Assembly (NCBI RefSeq): GCF_024756275.1
Contig: NZ_JANUGQ010000031.1
Location: forward strand, 16,302 to 80,301
DNA: 64,000 nucleotides
Direction: 5' to 3'
Source of the DNA: Streptomyces pyxinae
GTDB taxonomy: Bacteria > Actinomycetota > Actinomycetes > Streptomycetales > Streptomycetaceae
Made by a program: the position numbers and the translations under genes. A model generated the notes under the pieces. The model ran no database searches. It saw only the letters and a list, made by a program, of their open reading frames with translations, and was not told the DNA's origin. Positions 19,032 to 27,261 of the stretch are shown one piece after another (position 1 is the first letter of the stretch; each line of letters opens with the position of its first letter).

Positions 19032-19275
19032 GATCCCCCATCTTCGCCCCGTGCGGGGGGTCGTGGACGAGGTACGGCCGAACCGCAGCTCACCGGCGCC
19101 GGAGAGCGCACCCCCGGCACAAAACGGAGCGTGACGCTCCGCACGTGATCACAGACGGACCGTGTTGTACCCGATTCATTACATTCGCGGGGCCCCCCGG
19201 CCCATACAAAAGGGGGCCCGCGCCCCCTTACCCTTTCTTCTGGTCCCCTGCCCATCACTCCGGAACGCGAGATTC

Positions 19276-20616
19276 ATGACCGGCACAGACGATGTACTGC
19301 TTGTCCACGGCGGAACCCCGCTGGAGGGCGAGATCCGCGTCCGCGGCGCGAAGAACCTCGTGCCCAAGGCGATGGTCGCCGCCCTGCTCGGCAGCGGGCC
19401 GAGCCGGCTGCGCAATGTGCCGGACATCCGCGATGTCCGGGTCGTACGCGGCCTGCTCCAGCTGCACGGGGTGACCGTCCGCCCCGGTGAGGAGCCGGGC
19501 GAGCTGGTACTGGACCCGACCCATGTGGAATCGGCCAATGTCGCCGACATCGACGCCCACGCGGGCTCCTCCCGCATCCCGATCCTCTTCTGCGGCCCGC
19601 TGCTGCACCGGCTGGGCCACGCCTTCATCCCGGGGCTGGGCGGCTGCGACATCGGCGGCCGGCCGATCGACTTCCACTTCGACGTGCTCCGCCAGTTCGG
19701 CGCGACCATCGAGAAGCGGGCGGACGGCCAGTACCTGGAGGCCCCGCAGCGGCTGCGCGGCACCAAGATCCGGCTGCCCTACCCGTCGGTCGGTTCCACC
19801 GAGCAGGTGCTGCTCACCGCCGTCCTGGCGGAGGGTGTCACCGAGCTGTCCAACGCGGCCGTGGAGCCGGAGATCGAGGACCTCATCTGCGTGCTGCAGA
19901 AGATGGGCGCCATCATCTCCATGGACACCGACCGGACCATCCGGATCACCGGTGTGGACAAGCTCGGCGGCTACACCCACCGGGCGCTCCCGGACCGCCT
20001 GGAGGCGGCCTCCTGGGCGTCGGCGGCGCTGGCCACCGAGGGCAACATCTATGTGCGCGGCGCCCAGCAGCGCTCGATGATGACCTTCCTCAACACCTAC
20101 CGGAAGGTGGGCGGTGCCTTCGAGATCGACGACGAGGGCATCCGCTTCTGGCACCCGGGCGGCTCGCTCAACGCGATCGCCCTGGAGACGGACGTGCACC
20201 CCGGCTTCCAGACCGACTGGCAGCAGCCGCTGGTGGTGGCGCTGACCCAGGCGGCCGGGCTCTCCATCGTCCACGAGACGGTGTACGAGTCGCGGCTGGG
20301 CTTCACCTCGGCGCTCAACCAGATGGGTGCCCACATCCAGCTGTACCGGGAGTGCCTGGGCGGCTCCGACTGCCGCTTCGGGCAGCGGAACTTCCTCCAT
20401 TCGGCGGTTGTCTCCGGCCCGACCAAGCTCCAGGGCGCCGATCTGGTCATCCCCGACCTGCGCGGCGGCTTCTCGTACCTGATCGCCGCGCTGGCGGCCC
20501 AGGGCACCTCGCGGGTGCACGGCATCGAGCTGATCAACCGCGGCTACGAGAACTTCATGGAGAAGCTCGTGGAGCTCGGCGCCAAGGTCGAGCTGCCGGG
20601 CGCGACCGTCGTCTGA
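19276..20616 (+). CDS. murA: UDP-N-acetylglucosamine 1-carboxyvinyltransferase
   Basis: 446 residues from ATG 19276. It transfers enolpyruvate from PEP to UDP-GlcNAc, the first committed step of peptidoglycan synthesis, in the cytoplasm. The catalytic cysteine is Cys124 in PGLGGCDIGGRPIDFHF, where fosfomycin would bind; Lys-Asn in RVRGAKNLVPKAMVAALL is the substrate-binding pair near the N-terminus. DRLEAASW and the final DLRGGFSYLIAALAAQGTSRVHGIELINRGYENF segment fit the family. An upstream in-frame extension to 19162 is rejected because it lacks family similarity. It faces hup across a hairpin-rich gap and is divergent from algH. Confidence 0.95.
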   Translation: MTGTDDVLLVHGGTPLEGEIRVRGAKNLVPKAMVAALLGSGPSRLRNVPDIRDVRVVRGLLQLHGVTVRPGEEPGELVLDPTHVESANVADIDAHAGSSRIPILFCGPLLHRLGHAFIPGLGGCDIGGRPIDFHFDVLRQFGATIEKRADGQYLEAPQRLRGTKIRLPYPSVGSTEQVLLTAVLAEGVTELSNAAVEPEIEDLICVLQKMGAIISMDTDRTIRITGVDKLGGYTHRALPDRLEAASWASAALATEGNIYVRGAQQRSMMTFLNTYRKVGGAFEIDDEGIRFWHPGGSLNAIALETDVHPGFQTDWQQPLVVALTQAAGLSIVHETVYESRLGFTSALNQMGAHIQLYRECLGGSDCRFGQRNFLHSAVVSGPTKLQGADLVIPDLRGGFSYLIAALAAQGTSRVHGIELINRGYENFMEKLVELGAKVELPGATVV

Positions 20617-20886
20617 CCGGCCGCCACCCGGCCGCCCGGCAGTCCGGCTCTTCGGCCGGTTGTCGCCCGCCCGGCCGGTCCTCCGATCGGGCGGCTCTCC
20701 GGTGATCGCCCGGCCGGCTCACGGTCGGCCGGCTGGCCGGCTCGCGGTCCGGCCGGCTGCCGACCCACCGCCCGGCTGACCGTACGTCACCCCGGGTGCG
20801 GGCCGGGCGAGTTGACGCTCCGCCGGCCGGTGGCGCGCCCGGCCCGGTGGGCCCGCGGCACCCGGCCCCCTGGCCCCTGGCTTCAG

Positions 20887-20917
20887 CGAAGGCCCCCGTC
20901 ACCGGCGGGGGCCTTCG
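20887..20917 (+). terminator. Intrinsic-type hairpin downstream of murA
   Basis: Perfect 12-bp stem CGAAGGCCCCCG / CGGGGGCCTTCG with a 7-base loop, 270 bases after the murA stop. There is no U-tract, which is common in Streptomyces. Confidence 0.75.
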
Positions 20918-21105
20918 GCGTCTCCCCGGCCGGGCACCGCCCGGGCCCGCCCCCTTCGCGTACGAGTACGGGCAGGCGCAACCGGTACGGCACGGACCGT
21001 GCCCGTACCCGGGCGCCGGCGGCCCGGACCGTACCCGTACCGCCGGGGCCGGAGCCCCTGCCCGTACCGCCGGGCCGCCTCCGTACCCGTACACGGGCGG
21101 ACCGG

Positions 21106-21137
21106 GCAGACGGGGACGGCCGTACGTCCCCGTCTGC
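21106..21137. other. Perfect hairpin in the murA-hup gap
   Basis: 13-bp perfect stem GCAGACGGGGACG / CGTCCCCGTCTGC with loop GCCGTA. It is too far from either gene to be assigned to one; it may be an additional bidirectional terminator. Confidence 0.6.
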
Positions 21138-21375
21138 GGCCCCGGCCCCGTGGCGGGCCCGCCGAATCTCCCCGTACGGCCCCTGTGGCGCCGTACGGCC
21201 CGGCGGGCCCCGGAAACCGCCTCCGCACGGCCCCGTACGGCCCTGACCGACCCGTACGACCCCGTACGACCTCGGGTGACGCCGTACCGGGCCCATGGCG
21301 TCCCCGAACCATCGGCGGGGCGGGGCCGGCACCCCGCGCGCCGGCGGGACCGGCGAAGACGAGCCGGGACGGACG

Positions 21376-21413
21376 AAGGGCGGCCACCCGGCAAACACCG
21401 GGTGGCCGCCCTT
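21376..21413 (-). terminator. Terminator of hup
   Basis: 16-bp perfect stem AAGGGCGGCCACCCGG / CCGGGTGGCCGCCCTT with a six-base loop, beginning 65 bases downstream of the hup stop on the minus strand. Confidence 0.85.
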
Positions 21414-21478
21414 GACGCGCCTGGGGCCGACCGCCGCTCGGGGCCCTCGGCCCTCCGGCGGTTCGTGTGCCCTGGGGC

Positions 21479-21760
21479 TTACTTGCCCTTCGCGGCTTCC
21501 TTGAGCTTCGAACCCGCGGAGACCTTCACGCTGTAACCCGCCGGAATGTTGATGGGGTCGCCGGTCTGCGGGTTGCGCGCGGTGCGAGCGGCACGGTGGG
21601 TGCGCTCGAAGGTCAGGAAGCCGGGGATGGTGACCTTCTCGTCGCCCTTGGCGACGACCTCGCCGACGGTCTCGGCGAGCGCGGCCAGCACGGCGTCGGC
21701 GTCCTTGCGGGTCACCTCGGCACGGTCGGCCAGGGCGGCCACCAGCTCACTGCGGTTCAT
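21479..21760 (-). CDS. hup: HU-family nucleoid protein, short form
   Basis: 93 residues from ATG 21760 with GGGAG seven bases upstream. It is a canonical HU: MNRSELVAALADRAEVTRKDADAVLAALAETVGEVV dimer helices, GFLTFERTHRAARTARNPQTGDPINIPAGYSVKVSAG with the DNA-binding arm containing the NPQTGDPI tip, and the KLKEAAKGK end. It lacks the Lys-rich tail of the long Streptomyces HupS, so it is the ordinary HupA-type protein. It binds and bends DNA without strong sequence preference. It is monocistronic with its own strong terminator. Confidence 0.95.
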   Translation of the reverse strand: MNRSELVAALADRAEVTRKDADAVLAALAETVGEVVAKGDEKVTIPGFLTFERTHRAARTARNPQTGDPINIPAGYSVKVSAGSKLKEAAKGK

Positions 21761-22161
21761 GTTGTTACTCCCGTGTTCTTCTTGCCTGTGAGGCGTGAGA
21801 TCGAAGCCGATGCTGCCAGGGCCCTCGGACAGGTCCCGGACCCGGGTCTGCTGTCAGACCCTCGCGCCCGAATAGGCATCCTGCCCCCACCAGCGGCGGT
21901 AAAGCCAATCCGGCACCCGCCGGGGTCACACGAAAAGCGCCACGAGACGGGTGCGGTGACGGTCGGTCGACACCCGGAGGACGCACCGCAGCCGGGCCCG
22001 GAACGCCGGGCCCGGACCGTGCGCGGGGCGTCACTTTCCGCGTCGCCCGCGCGCCCCGGCGCGGTCCGCCCACCCGGCCGGTTACGCCATCAGCATGATG
22101 ATCAGACCGGAACCGAGTGTGACCACCGGACCATCCGCCAATCGGCGGGCCGACCCTGCTG
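21761..22161. other. Gap between malic enzyme and hup genes
   Basis: 401 bases without a supported gene; it must contain the hup promoter. A small hairpin-like CATCAGCATGATGATCAGACC stretch near 22088-22108 lies just after the malic enzyme stop. No riboswitch recognised. Confidence 0.5.
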
Positions 22162-23589
22162 TCAGATGGTCGTAGGGGCGGAGACGGTGACGCCCGCTGC
22201 CTTCGCGGCGTCCCGGACGGCGCCCGCGACGGCGCCGGCCACCTTGTCGTTGAAGACCGAGGGGATGATGTAGTTCGGGTTCAGCTCGTCGTCGGTGACC
22301 ACGTCCGCCAGCGCCGCCGCGGCGGCCAGCATCATCTCGGTGTTGACGGTCCGCGACTGGGCGTCCAGCAGGCCCCGGAAGACACCCGGGAAGACCAGCA
22401 CATTGTTGATCTGGTTGGGGAAGTCCGAGCGGCCGGTGGCCACCACGGCCGCCGTCCGGCGGGCGGTCGCCGGGTCCACCTCGGGGTCCGGGTTCGCGAG
22501 TGCGAACACGATCGCGTCGTCCGCCATGGCCGCCACGTCGTCGCCGTCGAGCACATCCGGGGCGGAGACGCCGATGAAGACGTCGGCGCCGGCCACGGCC
22601 TCCTTGAGGGTGCCGGTGACGCCGTCCGGGTTGGTGTTGTCCGCGATCCAGCGGAGCGCCGAATCGGGCTCGCCCAGGTCGTCCCGGCCGGCGTGCACCA
22701 CACCGTGGATGTCCGCCACCACCGCGTGCTTGACGCCCGCCGCCAGCAGCAGCTTCAGGATGGCCGTACCGGCCGCGCCGGCGCCGGACATGACCACCCG
22801 GACGTCGCCGGTGGCCTTGTTGACCACCCGCAGCGCGTTGGTCAGCGCGGCGAGCACCACGATGGCGGTGCCGTGCTGGTCGTCGTGGAAGACCGGGATG
22901 TCCAGCGCCTCGCGCAGCCGCGCCTCGATCTCGAAGCAGCGGGGCGCGGAGATGTCCTCCAGGTTGATGCCCGCGAAGCCGGGGGCGATGGCCCGGACGA
23001 TCTCCACGATGGCGTCGGTGTCCTGGGTGTCCAGGCAGATCGGCCAGGCGTCGATGCCGGCGAACCGCTTGAACAGCGCCGCCTTGCCCTCCATGACCGG
23101 GAGCGCCGCCTTGGGGCCGATGTTGCCGAGGCCGAGCACCGCCGAGCCGTCGGTGACCACGGCGACGGAGTTGCGCTTGATGGTCAGCCGGCGGGCGTCC
23201 TCGGGGTTCTCCGCGATCGCGGTGCAGACCCGGGCGACACCGGGGGTGTACACCATGGAGAGATCGTCACGGTTGCGGATGGGATGCTTGGAGGCCATCT
23301 CGATCTTGCCGCCGAGGTGCATCAGGAACGTCCGGTCGGAGACCTTGCCGAGCACCACGCCCTCGATGCCGCGCAGCTTGCCCACGATCTCGTCGGCGTG
23401 CGCGGTGGACGTGGCCGCGATGGTCACGTCGATCCGCAGCTTCTCGTGGCCGGACGCGGTCACATCGAGGCCGGTGACGGAGCCGCCGGAGGACTCCACG
23501 GCCGTGGTGAGCTGGGAGACCGCGGTTCCGCTCGCGGGCACCTCCAGCCGGACCGTCATCGAGTACGAGACGCTGGGCGCCGTTGCCAT
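22162..23589 (-). CDS. NAD-dependent malic enzyme (malate oxidoreductase) with N-terminal ACT-like domain
   Basis: 475 residues. The first about 90 residues (SVSYSMTVRLEVPASGTAVSQLTTAVESSGGSV) form an ACT-like regulatory domain. The malic domain follows: SMVYTPGVARVC with the catalytic Tyr, then KRNSVAVVTDGSAVLGLGNIGP, the Lys region MEGKAALFKRF, the metal site FHDDQHGTA, and a Rossmann fold GAGAAGTAILKLLLAAG. It oxidatively decarboxylates malate to pyruvate in the cytoplasm; NAD is inferred from the subfamily. Start ATG 23589; GAACTCGGCC upstream is a weak ribosome site. The 1.1-kb upstream gap is unusually rich in regulatory-looking sequence. Confidence 0.92.
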   Translation of the reverse strand: MATAPSVSYSMTVRLEVPASGTAVSQLTTAVESSGGSVTGLDVTASGHEKLRIDVTIAATSTAHADEIVGKLRGIEGVVLGKVSDRTFLMHLGGKIEMASKHPIRNRDDLSMVYTPGVARVCTAIAENPEDARRLTIKRNSVAVVTDGSAVLGLGNIGPKAALPVMEGKAALFKRFAGIDAWPICLDTQDTDAIVEIVRAIAPGFAGINLEDISAPRCFEIEARLREALDIPVFHDDQHGTAIVVLAALTNALRVVNKATGDVRVVMSGAGAAGTAILKLLLAAGVKHAVVADIHGVVHAGRDDLGEPDSALRWIADNTNPDGVTGTLKEAVAGADVFIGVSAPDVLDGDDVAAMADDAIVFALANPDPEVDPATARRTAAVVATGRSDFPNQINNVLVFPGVFRGLLDAQSRTVNTEMMLAAAAALADVVTDDELNPNYIIPSVFNDKVAGAVAGAVRDAAKAAGVTVSAPTTI

Positions 23590-23670
23590 GGCCGAGTTCC
23601 TCTGCTTTCCCTGAGCTTCGTTGCCGCCCCGCTCCGGCGGACGGCCGGGGAGGAGCCCTCCGATGGTCGC

Positions 23671-23735
23671 ACCTACTTGCGAGTAGCAGGTAATACGGTC
23701 ATTGATTTATCGGAAACCTTTTTCCACCTTGCGAG
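23671..23735 (-). promoter_or_regulatory. Probable malic enzyme promoter with inverted repeat
   Basis: This is the most AT-rich patch near the gene. On the plus strand ACCTACT-TGCG-AGTAG-C-AGGT (23671-23691) is an inverted repeat with one bulged base, next to GTATTAC (minus strand), a possible -10. TSS unknown. Confidence 0.45.
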
Positions 23736-23792
23736 AGACGGACGCTCTAGGGTGCCGACCGGAGACACTCATCACCTGGGGTTTCGCGACGA

Positions 23793-23912
23793 TTCACCGG
23801 ACTTTTCCGGAGATGTCCACGGACTTCCGGGGATCCCGCATCCTTCCGGAGACTTCGGGGACTTCACCGGACTTCCCGGCATTTTCCGGGGATCTTCCGT
23901 GGATTTTCCGGG
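23793..23912. repeat. Array of TTCCGG-type motifs
   Basis: Exact TTCCGG occurs at 23805, 23825, 23844, 23884 and 23906, with variants (TTCACCGG, TTCCCGG, TTCCGTGG, TTCGGGG) between them: about ten related motifs in 120 bases at roughly 10-20 base spacing. Purpose unknown. Confidence 0.7.
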
Positions 23913-23930
23913 GGATTACCGGGCCGGGAA

Positions 23931-24092
23931 CGCCGACAGGCCCGTGCCCCTGCCCTCGGAGGGAAGGAGACGGACCTGTCGGGTACGAATGGGTGGCACC
24001 GACCCGCCATGCTCGCCTCGCGGCAAGTGGTCGCTCGTAGCGACGAAGGTTGGGCCCGGGGGCTTGGATCGAGCCGGTGCCATCACCCAGGC
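23931..24092. ncRNA. Candidate structured RNA (strand unresolved)
   Basis: Two nested structures are visible. CCGACAGG...CCTGTCGG (about 23933-23982) closes a long hairpin with inner CCGT/ACGG pairing. Next to it GGGTG and GCACCG (about 23991-24001) pair with CGGTGC and CACCC (about 24075-24089), closing a multibranch that contains the perfect hairpin GTCGCT-CGT-AGCGAC (24030-24044). No match to a known riboswitch class was recognised. It could be a minus-strand leader or an independent small RNA. Confidence 0.4.
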
Positions 24093-24157
24093 TAACAAAG
24101 TGACGCCCGAAAGCGAGGGCGCGCCCGGACCCGGATCCCCGCCCCCGGGCATCCGGG

Positions 24158-24213
24158 CCCTCCGGCCCCCATCGGGCCGGGCCGGACGGCCCGGCCCGAT
24201 GGGGGCCGGAGGG
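24158..24213. terminator. 26-bp perfect hairpin between helD and malic enzyme genes
   Basis: Arms 24158-24183 and 24188-24213 are perfectly complementary (CCCTCCGGCCCCCATCGGG... / ...CCCGATGGGGGCCGGAGGG) with loop GGAC. It would terminate minus-strand transcripts coming from helD. It is longer than needed for a terminator. Confidence 0.7.
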
Positions 24214-24329
24214 AGAGCCGGCCACCGCGGGCGGAACACCCCCGCGTCCCGCGGCAACCGGCCGCCGCGACGGGAACGGTCCTGACGGGAACAAGCCCCG
24301 TGCCGGGGCCACCCGCCCCCGGGTCGGTC

Positions 24330-24690
24330 ACGCGGCCGGCCCAGGGACGCGGCCGCCGGGTCAGCCGCGCAGCCGGCTCAGCCGCGCGCAGCCGAGCCTG
24401 GGCCCGGCCGACTCAGCCGCACGGCCGGCTCAGGGCGCAGCCGCCGGCTCAGCCGCGCGGCCGGGCACAGCCGGCCCAGGGACGCGGCCGGCTCAGCCGC
24501 GCGGCCGGGCACAGGCCACAGCCGGCCCCGGGCACAGCCGGCACACGGGCGCGGCGGCCCTGGGTACAGCCGACCCAGGGCGCAGCCGGCACGGCCGCAC
24601 ACGGACGCGGCGGCTCAGGGCGCAGCCGCCGTAGCCGAGCCGGGGCGCCGCCGGGTCAGCCGCGCGGCCGGCTCGGGGCGCGGTCGCCGG
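24330..24690. repeat. Degenerate tandem repeats downstream of helD
   Basis: Irregular copies of GGCTCAGCCGCGCGGCCG-like units, with CAGGGCGCAGCCG and CGGGCACAGCCGG variants, fill about 360 bases directly after the helD stop. They produce long but meaningless open frames. Confidence 0.65.
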
Positions 24691-24691
24691 G

Positions 24692-27022
24692 TCAGTCGCG
24701 CAGCAGGTCCGGTACGCCGAGCGCGTCCGGCTCGTCGCGCGGTCCGGAGACCACGGTGAGCTGCCGGGTGGCGCGGGTGAGCGCCACGTACAGCACCCGC
24801 AGGCCCGCCGGGGACTCGTCCGCGATCTCGGCGGGCGAGACCACCAGGGTGGCGTCGTACTCCAGGCCCTTCGCCTCCAGGCTGCCCAGCGCCACCACCC
24901 GGTCGCCCAGCTCCGTCACCCAGCCGGCCGCCTCGGCGCGCCGGTCCATGGCGACCACCACGCCGACCGTGCCGTCCACCTGGTCCAGCAGCCGGCGGGC
25001 CTCCGCCCGTACCGTCCCGGCGAGGTCACCGCCGCCCGCCGCCTCCCCGGCGCCGGCCGCCACGAACCGGGGCTCCAGGCCCGTCGAGCGCACCGCCCGG
25101 GGGGCCACCGACCCCGGCATGGCGAGGGCCAGCACCCGGGAGGCCAGCTCCGCGATCTCGGCCGGGTTGCGGTAGTTGACGGTCAGCTCGAAGCGGCGGC
25201 GCGGCCGGGAGCCCAGCGCCTCGTCCCGCGCCTCGGCCGCCTCGTCCGGCACCGACCAGGAGGACTGGGCCGGGTCCCCGACCACCGTCCAGGTGGCGTG
25301 GCGGCCCCGCCGGCCGACCATCCGCCACTGCATGGGCGTCAGGTCCTGGGCCTCGTCGACGATGACATGGGCGTACTCGGTCCGCTCCTGGGCCAGCCGC
25401 TCGGCCCGCTCCCGCTGGCTCTCCTCCCGTACCGGCATCAGCTCCTCCAGGCCGGTGAGCTGGTCCAGCGGGTCCAGCTCCCGCTTCCTGCGGGGTCTGG
25501 CCGGGGTGCCGAGCAGGGTGGCCAGCTCGTCCAGCAGGGCCACGTCGTGCACCGACAGCTCCGTCCGGCGCAGCGCCCGGGCCACCCGCCGGACCTCGCC
25601 GGGGTTGAGCACCCGGCGGGCCCACCGGCCGAGCCGCTTCTCGTCGGCCATCGCGGCGAGCACCCCGCGCGGGGTGAGCTCGGGCCACCAGGCGTCCAGG
25701 AAGGCGGTGAAGGCGTCCTCGGAGGTCACGTCGTCGTCGAAGGAGGCCCGCAGCTCGGCGGCGAGCTCCGGGTCGCTGTGCCGGCCGGCCGCGCCGGACT
25801 TGGCGTACAGCGCGTCCAGCAGCAGCCGGCGGGCGCGCGGCCGGAGCAGGTTCACCGGGGCGGTGCCGCTCAGCACGGTGTGCCGGATCCGGCGCAGCTC
25901 CTCGGCCTCCAGCTCCAGCCGGCGCCCGAAGGCCACCACCCGGAGCCGTTCCGGGGCCGTACCGCCGACGGGCAGTTCCAGGGCGCCCCGGGCCGCCTTC
26001 CGCAGCACCTTGAGCATCCGGGAGGAGCCCTTGACACGTGCCACGGCCGGTTCGTCGTACGCGGTGGCCTCCGCCCCGTCGACCAGATGGCCGACCGCGC
26101 GGATGGCGACCTGCCCCTCCTCGCCCAGCGAGGGCAGCACGCCCTCGGTGTAGGCGACCAGCAGCGGGGTGGGCGAGACGATCAGGATGCCGCCCGCGTA
26201 CCGGCGCCGGTCCTGGTAGAGGAGATACGCCGCCCGGTGCAGCGCCACGGCGGTCTTGCCGGTGCCCGGGCCGCCCTCCACGTACGTCACCGAGGCGGCG
26301 GGCGCCCGGATGACCTGGTCCTGCTCGGCCTGGATGGACGAGACGATGTCCCGCATGGTGTGGCCGCGCGACCGGCCGAGCGCCGCCATCAGCGCGCCGT
26401 CCCCGATCACCGCCAGCTCGGTGCCGTCCAGGGTGGCGGTCAGCTCGGGGCGCATCAGGTCGTCCTCGACGCCCAGCACCCGGCGGCCCTTGGAGCGGAT
26501 CACCCGGCGCCGCACCACCCGGCCGGGATCGACCGGGGTGGCCCGGTAGAACGGCGCGGCGGCGGGCGCCCGCCAGTCGATGACCAGCGGGGCGTAGTCG
26601 GTGTCCAGCACCCCGATGCGGCCGATGTGCAGGGTCTCCCCGATCTCGGCGCGCTGCCGGCCGTCCTCGGTCCGTACGGCGTCGTCGGCGGGCTCGACCG
26701 AGGTGTACGCGCCGTCCGGGCCGCGCTTGCCGTCCTTGCCGTACAGCAGGTCGACGCGGCCGAAGAGGAAGTCCTCGTACTCGTTGTTGAGCCGGTTGAG
26801 GTGGATGCCGGCCCGGAACACCTGGGCGTCCCGCTCGGCCAGCGCCCCCGGGGTGCCGACCTGGCCGCGCTGGGCGGCGTCGTGCATCAGGAACTCCGCC
26901 TCGTGGATCTTCTCCTCCAGGCGGCGGTACACCTGATCGAGATGGTGCTGTTCGACACCGATCTCGCGGTCCCGGACCGATTCGGCCCCCTCGACCACAC
27001 TGTCGGCTTCCTGCGCGGCCAC
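24692..27022 (-). CDS. HelD-like superfamily 1 helicase, RNA polymerase-associated
   Basis: 776 residues from GTG 27022, preceded by GAAGGGGG; the open frame extends to 27133 without family similarity. Features: an N-terminal helical arm (HHLDQVYRRLEEKIHEAEFLMHDAAQ), a DFLFGRVDLLYG segment and a split UvrD/Rep-type ATPase. Walker A is GGPGTGKT (250-257), the Q/motif II region reads VIVDEAQDLTPMQW, GDPAQS is motif III, and VLYVALTRATRQLTVV is motif VI. HelD proteins bind RNA polymerase, enter its channels and release DNA and RNA, recycling stalled enzyme. The neighbouring ECF sigma/anti-sigma operon also acts on RNA polymerase but is not in the same transcript. Confidence 0.9.
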   Translation of the reverse strand: MAAQEADSVVEGAESVRDREIGVEQHHLDQVYRRLEEKIHEAEFLMHDAAQRGQVGTPGALAERDAQVFRAGIHLNRLNNEYEDFLFGRVDLLYGKDGKRGPDGAYTSVEPADDAVRTEDGRQRAEIGETLHIGRIGVLDTDYAPLVIDWRAPAAAPFYRATPVDPGRVVRRRVIRSKGRRVLGVEDDLMRPELTATLDGTELAVIGDGALMAALGRSRGHTMRDIVSSIQAEQDQVIRAPAASVTYVEGGPGTGKTAVALHRAAYLLYQDRRRYAGGILIVSPTPLLVAYTEGVLPSLGEEGQVAIRAVGHLVDGAEATAYDEPAVARVKGSSRMLKVLRKAARGALELPVGGTAPERLRVVAFGRRLELEAEELRRIRHTVLSGTAPVNLLRPRARRLLLDALYAKSGAAGRHSDPELAAELRASFDDDVTSEDAFTAFLDAWWPELTPRGVLAAMADEKRLGRWARRVLNPGEVRRVARALRRTELSVHDVALLDELATLLGTPARPRRKRELDPLDQLTGLEELMPVREESQRERAERLAQERTEYAHVIVDEAQDLTPMQWRMVGRRGRHATWTVVGDPAQSSWSVPDEAAEARDEALGSRPRRRFELTVNYRNPAEIAELASRVLALAMPGSVAPRAVRSTGLEPRFVAAGAGEAAGGGDLAGTVRAEARRLLDQVDGTVGVVVAMDRRAEAAGWVTELGDRVVALGSLEAKGLEYDATLVVSPAEIADESPAGLRVLYVALTRATRQLTVVSGPRDEPDALGVPDLLRD

Positions 27023-27261
27023 CGAGGCCCCCTTCTGACGTGCACTGGGCAGCCGTCGAGCGTACGCCACGGGGCCCCGGTGTGTCAGGCGCACCGCCCT
27101 CGAACACCAGGTCATACGAGCCGGCGCGCACACCGAAGCGCCCGGCCCGTGAACGGGACGGGCGCGATCACCCCCGGCGGCCGGACCCGGGCCGCGCGCC
27201 GGCCGGCGTCCGCCCGGCCATCAAGGCCCCGGCCCCCGCACCGCCCGGGGCGGCCCGGCCG

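Larger units (their letters stand above)
20617..21478. other. Long convergent gap between murA and hup, hairpin-rich
   Basis: 862 bases with no credible gene although several Pro/Arg-rich frames remain open. It is dense in CCCGTAC and CCGTACGG motifs (20950-21300) and holds at least four strong hairpins: 20887-20917, 20984-21009, 21106-21137 and 21376-21413. The outer two are the natural terminators for murA and hup. Confidence 0.7.
23590..24691. other. 1.1-kb gap: malic enzyme promoter, TTCCGG array, structured RNA candidate, giant hairpin, degenerate repeats
   Basis: No protein gene is credible. In order from the malic enzyme side: an AT-richer promoter patch with an inverted repeat (23671-23735), a TTCCGG motif array (23793-23912), foldable sequence (23931-24092), a 26-bp perfect hairpin (24158-24213) and degenerate tandem repeats (about 24330-24690) running up to the helD stop. 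Each is listed separately. Confidence 0.7.

Noticed and set aside
20796..21536. Long plus-strand frame in the murA-hup gap (246 codons)
   Set aside because: Arg/Pro/Gly-rich, no ribosome site, crosses a terminator and the end of hup; chance openness of GC-rich DNA.
23702..24040. Possible 112-residue protein upstream of the malic enzyme gene
   Set aside because: No ribosome site; the residue pattern simply follows the TTCCGG motif array.
23931..24092. Known riboswitch (c-di-AMP, cobalamin, SAM-IV, TPP)
   Set aside because: Conserved core sequences of these classes are not present on either strand.
24300..25175. Plus-strand frame of 291 codons over the helD 3' end
   Set aside because: Built from degenerate repeats plus antisense of helD; no start signal.
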